Shown here: piece after piece, positions 46,196-53,977 of the stretch | Numbering within the stretch: the first letter of the stretch is position 1 | How the letters are laid out: every line of letters starts with the position of its first letter | From: JACVRX01 sp963819885 | Lineage (GTDB): Bacteria; Actinomycetota; Actinomycetes; Jiangellales; Jiangellaceae | NCBI GenBank assembly: GCA_963819885.1 | Contig: CAWFXV010000023.1 | Location: forward strand, 95,008 to 159,007 | Direction: 5' to 3' | Length of the DNA: 64,000 bases | Position numbers and translations under genes: made by a program | Notes under the pieces: model-generated | What the model was told of the DNA's origin: nothing | Seen by the model: only the letters and a program-made list of their open reading frames with translations | Database searches by the model: none

Positions 46196-46338
46196 AGCCT
46201 GGCGGGCGACACAGGATCCACCTCATACACGACGCGGGCGTTCTACCGCACTATCTGGTGCCCATCGGCGACCAACTCCACTCTCCCGCCGCGAGTGTGC
46301 GGTCGCGCTGACATCGGGACGGCTCTAGGGTTCGCTCC

Positions 46339-46740
46339 ATGGGATCAAGAACGCAGCACATCAGCATCGGCATCGATCGGCCCGCCGGTGAGGTGTACGA
46401 CTTCGCTGCAGATCCGCTCAACCTGCCCAAGTGGGCGGCCGGCCTCGCAGGCTCCAGGGTTGAGCATGACGGGAAGCATTTGTTCACGGAATCCCCGATG
46501 GGGCGCGTCACGATAACGTTCGCGCCGCGCAACGACTTCGGCGTGCTGGATCACGACGTCACGCTTCCCACCGGGGAGACGGTCTATAACCCGTTACGGG
46601 TCATCAGGGACGGTGATGGGTGCGAGGTGGTTTTCACCATCCGCCAACGTCCTGAGATGACCGATGAGGACTTCAAGCGCGACGCCGACGCCGTCGCCAA
46701 AGATCTCGCCACGCTGAAGTCCCTGGTCGAAGCCAAGTGA
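46339..46740 (+). CDS. SRPBCC (START/Bet v1-like) family protein
   Basis: A 133-residue protein with the helix-grip fold pattern: ISIGIDRPAGEVYDFAADPLNLPKWAAGL at the start, VTITFAPRNDFGVLDHDVTL in the sheet and the long C-terminal helix DEDFKRDADAVAKDLATLKS. Such proteins bind hydrophobic ligands; many polyketide-cyclase-like and Aha1-like members are known. The ATG at 46339 is supported by family alignment. It lies convergent with the CorA gene (43-base gap). Confidence 0.85.
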   Translation: MGSRTQHISIGIDRPAGEVYDFAADPLNLPKWAAGLAGSRVEHDGKHLFTESPMGRVTITFAPRNDFGVLDHDVTLPTGETVYNPLRVIRDGDGCEVVFTIRQRPEMTDEDFKRDADAVAKDLATLKSLVEAK

Positions 46741-46783
46741 GCTGAACGCACTCGTCTGCCGCTTCCAGGGTCATGCCCGGCAA

Positions 46784-47800
46784 TCAGATCCAACGACGGC
46801 CGCGGGCGACGGCGAGTACGACCACGGCGATGCCACACATCGCGGCGATCACCATCCAGAAGATCCAAGCCAGATCGAAGAATCCGACCTCGAAGTTCAT
46901 GCCCATGATCCCTGCGAGGACGGTCGAGGGCAGCAGGATCACGGTAACCAGCGTGAGCACCTTCATGATGTCGTTCGTCCGCTGGCCGATTCGGGCGGCG
47001 AGGAGATTGAACGAACCGAATGCCGACTCCTTCGTTTCGCGGGCCTCGTTCAACGCATGGGTCACACGACCCTCGAGGGCGGCGAACCGCGCCGCCGAGT
47101 CCTTGGTCGACAGCGCATCAAGCTCGGGATGTGACAGCGCGACCACCACCTCGCGGTGCGGGGACAGCGCCCGTCGCAGCGTCCCGATCGAGCGGCGGAT
47201 CTCGACCAGCCGCGCCAGGTGGCCGGTGACATCCCTCGGGACGCCGGACATGACCCTGGCGTCCAGGTCCTCCAGCTCGCCTTCGACCGCCTCGAAGGCG
47301 CGGTAGTAGCCGGCGACGACCCACTCGGCGATCGTGGCGACAAACGACGGTGCGTCAAGCGCACCGACTTGGCCTCCCCCTGCGGCACGCTCCCGAAAGT
47401 CCTCGAGCACGTCGAGCTTCTCACCCTGAGCGGTCACCACCCAGTTCGGACCGATCACGCATTCGACCGGCACAAGGACAGGTTCACCCCCCTCGCCGCC
47501 CGCCGCATACAGCGTTACGTGCAAACGCTGGCCCGCGTCCGCCACCGACGCGCTACTTGGCGGCTCGAGCAGCCGCTGTGCAAGCTTGTCGCCGAGCCCG
47601 AGCGCCTCCTGCAAGGCCGCCACCTCTTCCTCGGTCACGTCTCGCAGGGCCAGCCAGAGCAACTGGTCGTCGGCGAGCCCTTCGAGTGCGGCCCGCCAAT
47701 CCTCGACCTGCTCGGACTCCCGCTCGCCGAACACGAAGGCCGTGACCATCATCGTTGTTTCCACCGACTGCTGCGTTTCCCGTTCCCGTTGTCGTGCCAT
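46784..47800 (-). CDS. CorA-type divalent-metal ion transporter
   Basis: About 338 residues. The cytoplasmic N-terminal domain has WLALRDVTEEEVAALQEALG and VECVIGPNWVVTAQGEKLDVL; a long helical stalk (RLVEIRRSIGTLRRALSPHR, LNEARETKESAF) leads to the first membrane helix VLTLVTVILLPSTVLAGIMGMNF with the signature GMN motif, and the second helix AWIFWMVIAAMCGIAVVVLAV. It forms a pentameric Mg2+ or other divalent-cation channel. The ATG at 47800 is chosen; GTG at 47809 is possible. Confidence 0.9.
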   Translation of the reverse strand: MARQRERETQQSVETTMMVTAFVFGERESEQVEDWRAALEGLADDQLLWLALRDVTEEEVAALQEALGLGDKLAQRLLEPPSSASVADAGQRLHVTLYAAGGEGGEPVLVPVECVIGPNWVVTAQGEKLDVLEDFRERAAGGGQVGALDAPSFVATIAEWVVAGYYRAFEAVEGELEDLDARVMSGVPRDVTGHLARLVEIRRSIGTLRRALSPHREVVVALSHPELDALSTKDSAARFAALEGRVTHALNEARETKESAFGSFNLLAARIGQRTNDIMKVLTLVTVILLPSTVLAGIMGMNFEVGFFDLAWIFWMVIAAMCGIAVVVLAVARGRRWI

Positions 47801-48370
47801 CACCAGCACAGCCCTTCGAGTCGGAATCGTCGTCCCACCCCTTCAACGGACCCATAGTCCGTAGAACGGCGTCGACACCATGAAGGCGCGGTCGTCCCCT
47901 CGGCGATCCTTGCCCACGCCCGGCCGTGCTGTCGACAAGCACGGGGGGCCGTCCTTTGCCCAGTAGCGTGTGCCGTCCACAGCCTCGTGAGCGCCTCGAT
48001 TCGCTAAGGAGGCAACCGAAGGGTGGCTGACGATGGCCGAGCTCGACACCGCCTCAGGTCGCAAGACCGCTGGCCGGCTTCCCTGCACGCTCGCGAAGCT
48101 CGACGACCATGCGCATGTGCTCAACCCGGCCGCTCCAGCCGGACAACACACTCAGCTCCCGCAAGGGCGGTTCTCGTGGGCATATCGACGCTCGGGCTGC
48201 CGGCAGGTGCACTCGTCGCGGCGGGTCATGTGGGAACGCTTACTTGACCTCGCGGAGCTCTTCGCCGCCCCACGCAGCTGGTGAGCTCCTGCTGAAGGCC
48301 CTGTGGAGGTACAGCCAAGGCTGGGGGTGCGTCGCGACGGCGAACGCACAACGGGAGGAGGGTGTGACCC
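47801..48370. other. 570-base gap without a supported gene
   Basis: No gene is supported. A plus-strand frame from 48033 starts MAELDTASGRKTAG, which resembles the first residues of small DUF6582-type proteins, but the rest does not follow. No hairpin, repeat or promoter is strong enough to name. Confidence 0.3.
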
Positions 48371-48820
48371 GTGGATCAACCAACCGCAGAGGAAGCGCTT
48401 GGAAAGCTCGAGCGTCTGGTCGGCGAGTGGACGCTCGAGGCCAGATGGCCCGGCGGAGAGCCGTGGCCGGGCGGCGGAAAAGTCACCTTCGAGTGGCACG
48501 ACTCGCGGGCACATCTGATCGAACGGACCACGATCGAGCTCCCCGAGGCGCCGGACAGCATCGCCATCATCGGCTGCGATGCGGCCAACGGGACGTATTA
48601 CCAGTTGTACTCCGACGAGCGCGGCGTCTGCCGCGTCTACCAGATGAGCATCAGCGACGACGAGTGGACGCTCTGGCGGGAGGGCGAGCCGTTCTCGCAG
48701 CGGTTCACCGCGAGGATCAGCGACGACGGGAACACGATCACCGGACGCTGGGAGATCGCCGAAGACTTCACCCACTACACCACCGACTTCGACCTCACCT
48801 ATCGCAGAGTCCTCGCCTAA
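48371..48820 (+). CDS. Lipocalin-like (DUF1579-type) small protein
   Basis: A 149-residue beta-rich protein: LERLVGEWTLEARWPGGEPW at the start (the G-x-W motif of the calycin-type barrel), VTFEWHDSRAHLIERTTIEL, IGCDAANGTYYQLYSDERGV and TITGRWEIAEDFTHYTTDFD. A GTG start at 48371 is preceded by GGAGGAGG. The length and strand pattern fit a DUF1579-like barrel that holds a small hydrophobic molecule; function unknown. Confidence 0.75.
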   Translation: MDQPTAEEALGKLERLVGEWTLEARWPGGEPWPGGGKVTFEWHDSRAHLIERTTIELPEAPDSIAIIGCDAANGTYYQLYSDERGVCRVYQMSISDDEWTLWREGEPFSQRFTARISDDGNTITGRWEIAEDFTHYTTDFDLTYRRVLA

Positions 48821-48929
48821 CGCCGGCTCGGCGACCCGCTCCATCTGCAGACGCACGCCAATGCGGCCAAAGCGCGCCAGGTTGCCCGATACGGAGCCCG
48901 ACGCGCCGCGCCAAGGACGACAATTCGGT

Positions 48930-49445
48930 ATGACGTGGACCGCACCCGACGTGTCAATGCCCGAGGGCCCTCTCACGGGCGATGACCGGCCAATCCTCGA
49001 AGGCTTCCTCGCCTGGCATCGTGCCCTCCTCCGACGCAAGTGCGCCGGGCTGACCGGTGAGCAGCTGGCGGAGTGCGCAGTTCCGCCGTCCAACCTGTCC
49101 CTGCTTGGCCTGATCCGCCACATGGCCAAGGTCGAGCGCACATGGTTCCGAGAGCGGATCGCCGGGCAGGAACTCGAGCCGATGTACAACCCCGCACTGG
49201 GCAAGGACGCCGACTTCGAGGACCTCGACCCTGATCGCGCACAGGCCGACTACGAGCGACTTCTCGAGGAGTGCCGGCTGGCCGACGAGGCGATGGCAAC
49301 AGCGTCATACGACGACACCATCGTGGTGCGAGCTGACGTCATGTCGGTGCGCACCGTCGTCCTGCACATGATCGAGGAGTATGCCCAGCACAACGGGCAT
49401 GCTGACCTGCTCCGCGAGCGTATCGACGGCACGACGGACAAGTGA
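48930..49445 (+). CDS. DinB-family (DUF664-type) protein
   Basis: A 171-residue four-helix-bundle protein: ILEGFLAWHRALLRRKCAGL, SLLGLIRHMAKVERTWFRER, and the last metal-ligand helix TVVLHMIEEYAQHNGHADLL with the His-x-x-x-His pattern (H in EEYAQHNGHADLLR and the earlier IRHM). The ATG at 48930 is chosen since the upstream 23 residues lack family similarity. Members include thiol-transferases that use mycothiol or bacillithiol. A strong hairpin begins at its stop codon. Confidence 0.85.
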   Translation: MTWTAPDVSMPEGPLTGDDRPILEGFLAWHRALLRRKCAGLTGEQLAECAVPPSNLSLLGLIRHMAKVERTWFRERIAGQELEPMYNPALGKDADFEDLDPDRAQADYERLLEECRLADEAMATASYDDTIVVRADVMSVRTVVLHMIEEYAQHNGHADLLRERIDGTTDK

Positions 49446-49471
49446 CCGCCCGCCTTGCTCGGCGGGCGGTC
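49444..49471. terminator. Perfect 11-base-pair hairpin terminator
   Basis: GACCGCCCGCC and GGCGGGCGGTC pair perfectly around TTGCTC, starting within the TGA of the DinB gene. It lies between that gene and the opposing remnant and fasciclin genes, so it could serve both directions. There is no U-run. Confidence 0.7.
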
Positions 49472-49486
49472 AAGGCCGGCGTCTCG

Positions 49487-49639
49487 CCGACTGGTGGCCG
49501 GCACCAGGATCGCCGCTCCCTGCACAGCGTGCAGAACTCCCATGGCGACGTTGAACAGCCGGAAGCGTCCGATCCGCCGGCCGACCTCAACCTCGGTCGC
49601 GTCACCAAACAGCGCGCTGTGCAGGGATGCGGCGTTCAT
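49487..49639 (-). pseudogene. N-terminal stub, possibly of a heliorhodopsin-like membrane protein
   Basis: Starts MNAASLHSALFGDATEVEVG then RRIGRFRLFNVAMGVLHAVQ and GAAILVPATS before running into the DinB terminator. A short N-terminal tail followed by R-F-N-x-x-x-G-x-x-H-x-x-Q-G in the first membrane helix resembles heliorhodopsins, which in actinobacteria begin this way. Only about 50 residues remain, so identification is tentative; another multi-helix membrane protein is possible. It lies four bases upstream of the end of the fasciclin gene on the same strand. Confidence 0.4.
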
Positions 49640-49643
49640 GGTC

Positions 49644-50219
49644 CTATGCCGCCGGTAGGAGCACGGAATCGATGACGTGGACGACGCCGTTCGAGGCGTC
49701 GATGTCAGTTTCGATCACGTTGGCCTGGTTGCCCTGGCCATCGGTGATTTCCACCGCTTGTCCGTTGAGCGCGACGGTGAACGGCGCGCTGTTGACTGTC
49801 GGCACCTCGCCCGCCTCCACGTCGGCCGCCATGACTTCGGCCGGCACGACGTGGTAGGTCAGGATCGCGGCGAGCTGGTCCTTGTTCGCCGGCTGAAGCA
49901 GCGTGTCCACGGTACCTGCGGGCAGCTCGGCGAAGGCCGCGTCGGTCGGCGCGAAGACAGTGAACGGGCCATCGCCCGAGAGCGTCTCGGCGAGCCCCGC
50001 GGCCTCGACCGCTGCGAGCAGGGTCGAGAACTCGGGGTTGCCCGCGACGAGCTCGGTGATCGTCTCGGCGCTTGCGGGGCTGTCGGCAGCCGGTGGCGTC
50101 GTCGCCTCCGCGGTCGGTGAACTGGACGTGGACGACGTTGCTTCGTCGTCATCGCTGCACGCGGCGAGGAACAGCACGGATGCCGCTGCCGTCGCGATGA
50201 GGAATGGTGCTCTGCGCAT
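49644..50219 (-). CDS. Fasciclin (FAS1) domain lipoprotein
   Basis: A 191-residue protein from the ATG at 50219, with AAGGAG upstream. The signal peptide ends in the lipobox LAAC followed by a Ser/Thr-rich acidic linker. The FAS1 domain shows FSTLLAAVEAAGLAETLSGD, GPFTVFAPTDAAFAELPAGT, LTYHVVPAEVMAADVEAG and the terminal motif NGVVHVIDSVLLP. It would be anchored on the outer face of the membrane; FAS1 domains mediate adhesion. It is divergent from the CarH-like regulator with 136 bases between them. Confidence 0.9.
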   Translation of the reverse strand: MRRAPFLIATAAASVLFLAACSDDDEATSSTSSSPTAEATTPPAADSPASAETITELVAGNPEFSTLLAAVEAAGLAETLSGDGPFTVFAPTDAAFAELPAGTVDTLLQPANKDQLAAILTYHVVPAEVMAADVEAGEVPTVNSAPFTVALNGQAVEITDGQGNQANVIETDIDASNGVVHVIDSVLLPAA

Positions 50220-50295
50220 CTCGACTCCTTGGGTCGGGTCAGTCCGTCCGGTCGTTCCGGACACCATCAGACTGCGTCGACCCGGTGTTAGAAAC

Positions 50296-50321
50296 CATGC
50301 ATAAACCTATGCACTTTGCAT
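50296..50321. promoter_or_regulatory. Candidate operator for the CarH/LitR-like regulator
   Basis: TGCATA and TATGCA form a perfect inverted repeat with a four-base spacer (50298-50313), followed three bases later by another TGCAT. The patch is AT-rich in a GC-rich genome and lies between the divergent fasciclin and MerR-type genes, the usual position for an autoregulated MerR operator. Symmetry alone supports it. Confidence 0.45.
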
Positions 50322-50355
50322 TGTTTGTTGGACAGAGGCCAGTTATGGTGGTCGC

Positions 50356-51249
50356 ATGCCGAGACGTTCGGGCCGGGACGACCCCGATGGGATGCGCATC
50401 GCAACGGTGTCCAGACTGCTGGGCGTCCCGGTTCCCACCATCCGCTCATGGGAGCGGCGCTACGAGTTTCCTGCGCCGCCGAGAACCGACGGCCTGCACC
50501 GCCGCTACGGCGATGTCGAGTTCGAGCAGCTGCGCGCGCTACGCGATCTGGTGACGAAGGGGCACAGCACACGAGATGCGGTGGCACTGGTACGGAACGC
50601 CGTGGTGGTCCGGTCCGGGGATGCGTCCCCTTCCGAGCCGGTCGTTGACGCTGCGCTGGCGCTCGACACCGGGCGACTTCGGGCTGCGCTCGATGCGTCA
50701 ACCGAGCGGCTGGGCGTCGAGGAGACCATCCGCCGGGCAATCCTGCCGGCGATGCGGGAGATCGGCGCGCGGTGGAAGGCCGGCCGGTGTGACGTCGGGC
50801 GCGAGCACTTTGCCACCGAGGGCGTTCGGGCCTGGCTGGCCCGGCAGGCGTTCCTGGCTCCGCCGCCCTTCCGCCCCCACCCGATCGTCCTCGCCTGCGG
50901 TCCTCAGGACCTGCACACGATCGGGCTTGAGTCGTTCGCCGTGATTCTGGCCCGGCGCGGCTGGCCGTGCCGAGTGCTCGGGGCGAGGACGCCCACCGAG
51001 GCGCTTGTCTCCGCGGTCCAGGCCATGGAAGCGATCGGTGCCGTCGTGACGGCGCAGCGGAGTGTGACACGTCGATCGGCGATGGAGGCGATCGCCGCCG
51101 CCGACGCCCTCCCCGGCGTACGGGCGTTCTACGCCGGCGATGCCTTCGTCGCGCCGTCGGCTAGAAAAGACGTCCGCGGCAGCTACCTCGGTGAGGATCT
51201 CGTCGAGGCGGCACTTGTCGTCGAATATGAGTGTCCGTCGACGTCCTAG
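50356..51249 (+). CDS. CarH/LitR-type MerR regulator with B12-binding domain
   Basis: A 297-residue protein. A MerR winged helix (residues ~13-80: RIATVSRLLGVPVPTIRSWERRYEF) is followed by a helical bundle with W140-x9-E150-H151 (WKAGRCDVGREH), the motif that covers adenosylcobalamin in CarH-type photoreceptors, then a Rossmann cobalamin domain with D185-L-H187-T-I-G190, the lower-axial-ligand motif. CarH and LitR bind DNA in the dark with AdoB12 and release it in light. Light control here is inferred. Probable targets are itself and the divergent fasciclin gene. Confidence 0.9.
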   Translation: MPRRSGRDDPDGMRIATVSRLLGVPVPTIRSWERRYEFPAPPRTDGLHRRYGDVEFEQLRALRDLVTKGHSTRDAVALVRNAVVVRSGDASPSEPVVDAALALDTGRLRAALDASTERLGVEETIRRAILPAMREIGARWKAGRCDVGREHFATEGVRAWLARQAFLAPPPFRPHPIVLACGPQDLHTIGLESFAVILARRGWPCRVLGARTPTEALVSAVQAMEAIGAVVTAQRSVTRRSAMEAIAAADALPGVRAFYAGDAFVAPSARKDVRGSYLGEDLVEAALVVEYECPSTS

Positions 51250-51280
51250 CTCCTTCCGCAGTAGTGAGCCATTCCATGCC

Positions 51281-51330
51281 GCTACGAGTGGCCATGGTGT
51301 ACGACGTTGTTGAACGGGCGCCGGTCGGGC
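51281..51330 (+). repeat. Copy 1 of a 50-base direct repeat (nitroreductase 3' end)
   Basis: Matches 53279-53328 at 47 of 50 bases by eye. In the second copy this stretch is the end of an intact nitroreductase gene encoding NDVVHHGHW; here it encodes NNVVHHGHS. Confidence 0.85.
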
Positions 51331-51375
51331 TCCGCGGCCGAGCCAGCGGCCGTCCGTCGGTAGCACGGGCCGGCT
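51282..51375 (-). pseudogene. C-terminal remnant of a second nitroreductase
   Basis: Allowing one indel, the minus strand reads GRPLARPRSPDRRPFNNVVH then HGHS and TAG, homologous to the end of the intact nitroreductase at 53280. The rest of the gene is absent; upstream lies the M28 peptidase gene. Confidence 0.65.
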
Positions 51376-51501
51376 GCGTCGATGACGTGATGTACGAGCC
51401 GATCCCCTTCTACAGTTCGGCGAACGAGGTCATCCCGCCCACCTCGCGCTCGATCATGAGCGGCTGTCGTCAGGTGGGCGGGATCGCGTCCGACTCGAGC
51501 G

Positions 51502-53123
51502 TTAGGCCGCCTGACGCGTTTCGTCGCTATGCACGGCGACGCGTGACGTCGTCGGCGCCAGCACCGCCGGCGCTGGCAGTGTCGACGTGTCGAACGCGAA
51601 CGTGAGCACCGCTGTGGCAACCGCGTCGGCGTTGACGTCGAACGCGAACGTTGTTGACGTTTCCGGTCAGCTCGTAGTCCTCACGCAGAGCGTCGTACAG
51701 CGCCACGTTCTGGCCGTCACCTCGCAGGTTGTCGCAGAACTGGTGGTAGCACGGGTCGTATGCAGCGCCCGCGACGCCGCCGTAGGCCACGGCTTGCGCC
51801 GCGGTCTTCGACGCCCTCGGCGCCGGTGAACAGACCGCCGGCAGGGATGCCGACCGCGATGAACGGTCCGTAGTCGGAGCGGCCGGAGAACTCGGTGTCG
51901 TTGAACGGCGAGCCCACGGCTCGGCGTAGAAGTCCTCGAAGACGTCCTCGATCTCGGCCGAGCCGGGCGGGATGAAGCCCGGGCGGCGCCGTGCCGCTGG
52001 AGTTGTCGCCGTCGTAGACGCCGAACATGTAGTTCGGCGAGCCGATCATGTCGAAGTTGAGGTACAGCGCGATGTCCGTCGATCTCCTCGTCCGTGAGGT
52101 TGGCGACGTAGTGCTCCGAGCCGAGCAGGCCGGACTCCTCGGCGCCCCACCAGGCGAAGCGGACGGTGTTCGTCGGCTTCGACCTTGGCGAATCTGGATC
52201 GCGACCTCGAGCAGCGCGGCGCTGCCGCTGCCGTTGTCGTTGATGCCCGCACCGTCCTGGACGCTGTCCAGGTGCGCGCCGGCCATGACGACGTTGGCGT
52301 CGTCTGCCGACCTCGGACTCGGCGAAGACGTTGTAGGCGGGGCGCATCTCGGCGGTGAACTCCACCTTGACCCGGACCGTGGCGCCGGGGGTCGCTGGCG
52401 AGATCGGCACCGGCGGCGAACGTCGCGAAGACGGCCGGGATGGTGAGTCCGGTGGCGTCGCCGATCATGTTCGAGCAGGCCGGTGCGGCCGGGCTGGCCC
52501 TCGTTCATGACGATCACTGCCGCGGCGCCGGCCGCCTGCGCGTTGAGGGCCTTGAGGGCGAAGCCGCACGTGCCCCGCTGGACAAGGGCGACCGAACCGG
52601 CCGGCATGCCGGCGAAGTCCGCGGCCTCACATCCGCTGTGTTGACGTGTTCGCCGGCAAGCTCGGAGCGTCCAGCCGAGGTCCGCGGGGAAGAGCGGCGC
52701 CGGTGGCCTCACCCTCGGGTGTGCCGGAGTCGAACTGGTTGCGGAGGAAGTCCGTTCCGTTGACGTACGTCCGTCGGAGTCGGGGTGATGCGCTCGAGCT
52801 CGGAGTTCTCCTCGGTGTACTCGAAGTCGAACTCCTGCACGACCGGGCGTGTAACCGGCCTCCTCAGCCTGCCGACGACGTAGTCGACCGACGCGTCGTA
52901 GCCGGGCAGGCCGGCGGCACGGTTGCCGCCGTTGGTGTCACTCGCCCGTTGCAGCGCCGTGAGGTGCTTGAACAGGTTCTTGATCTTCACCGCCTTGGTG
53001 AACTCCGCCAACTGTTCTTCGTCGGGCGGTGCCGCGTGGGCTGAAGTGCCGAGCAGCATGGTGCCGGCCAGCACGCCTGCCGCCACAGCTGCCACGCGAT
53101 CGACGAGCTGAGCGAGCGATCAT
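51502..53123 (-). CDS. Secreted M28-family aminopeptidase with PA domain (many frame changes)
   Basis: Stitched from several frames. The signal peptide is VLAGTMLLGTSAHA-APP; then FTKAVKIKNLFKHLTALQRA, VVQEFDFEYTEENSELERI, a PA-domain segment (FAGMPAGSVALVQRGTCGFA, AGAAAVIVMNEG), and the M28 core: AYNVFAESEVG, VVMAGAHLDSVQDGAGINDN (metal His and Asp), RFAWWGAEESGLLGSEHYV (catalytic Glu pair), LNFDMIGSPNYMFGVYDGDN, IPAGGLFTGAEG and AYDPCYHQFCDN. It ends TSRVAVHSDETRQAA with TAA at 51502. About 520 residues. It would cleave N-terminal residues outside the cell. Whether the indels are errors or decay cannot be told, but every active-site motif survives. Confidence 0.8.
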
Positions 53124-53278
53124 CTTGCACTCCCCTCACACCATGCCCCGTGCGACACTTCCGCCACGGAGGTCTGGGGTGGACGCTATCCAGTCAGAGA
53201 CAGCCAGGGAACCCCTACAGGATATGCGTCCAGGAACGTTGACCGGTCCGAGTGCGGCGCTACCCGTGCGTGCGTGAA

Positions 53279-53328
53279 GCTACCAGTGGCCATGGTGTAC
53301 GACGTCGTTGAACGGGCGCCGGTTGGGC
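53279..53328 (+). repeat. Copy 2 of a 50-base direct repeat (nitroreductase 3' end)
   Basis: Same orientation as 51281-51330, with three mismatches by eye. It is the 3' end of the intact nitroreductase gene. The two copies enclose the M28 peptidase gene. Confidence 0.85.
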
Positions 53329-53795
53329 CGCTGGATCGGCGTGAGCGGGCGGTCCGCGGGCGTGCCGAGGGCGATCAGCAAGGCGCAGAACCGGTCCTCG
53401 GGAAAGCCGAGCAGGCGCCGCGCGAGCTCCTGGTCGTGGACGCCCGCATGGCCGCTGCCGATGCCGAGGTCGGCGGCGGCCAGCATGACGCTCATCGTCA
53501 CCTGGCCCAGGTCGAACTGGATCAGGTCCCGCATCTGGGCGTCCTCGGACCTCGGCGCCACCAGCGCGATCGTCACCGCCGAGCGGGCGACGTGGCCGGC
53601 GGCCCGAAACACCCTGGCAAGCTGCGTAAGCTGCTCCCGGTCGGTGCAGACGACGAAGTCCCACGCCTGCTGGTTACCGGCCGACGGCGTGCGCCACGCG
53701 GCTTCCAGGATCCGGTCCAGGTCCTCGGGCGCAATCGCCCGCTCGCTGAAGGACCGCACGTTGCGCCGAGACCTGATCGCGTCCCACGTCTCCAC
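53280..53795 (-). CDS. Nitroreductase-family FMN protein
   Basis: From the GTG at 53795, with GGGAGG five bases upstream, the protein begins VETWDAIRSRRNVRSFSERA, the typical nitroreductase start with the phosphate-binding Arg residues. AAWRTPSAGNQQAWDFVVCT contacts FMN and MLAAADLGIGSGHAGVHDQ leads to the last helices. It has 171 residues. The open frame reaches back to 53855, but those 20 residues are not family-like. It reduces an unknown acceptor with NAD(P)H. The last ~15 residues are repeated at 51282. Confidence 0.87.
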   Translation of the reverse strand: METWDAIRSRRNVRSFSERAIAPEDLDRILEAAWRTPSAGNQQAWDFVVCTDREQLTQLARVFRAAGHVARSAVTIALVAPRSEDAQMRDLIQFDLGQVTMSVMLAAADLGIGSGHAGVHDQELARRLLGFPEDRFCALLIALGTPADRPLTPIQRPNRRPFNDVVHHGHW

Positions 53796-53977
53796 ATCGA
53801 CCTCCCGCACACTCGTCCCGAGCACCCGCCGCTGCCCAGCAATGACGTACGACAACGGGTGTTCGCCGCCGCCACGGCTGAATCATGCTCCTGCCTCGGG
53901 CCTGATTGCCCGATCGAGGTGTTCCGGTCAGCACGCTGATCGCGGGGCGGTCACCCGAGAGGGCGCATGATGCAGAT

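Noticed and set aside
48033..48284. Possible small gene starting MAELDTASGRKTAG
   Set aside because: Only the first dozen residues resemble DUF6582-type proteins; the rest is random and no ribosome site is present.
51281..53328. Transposon bounded by the nitroreductase direct repeats
   Set aside because: The repeats are coding gene ends, there are no inverted repeats, and no transposase or integrase lies between them.
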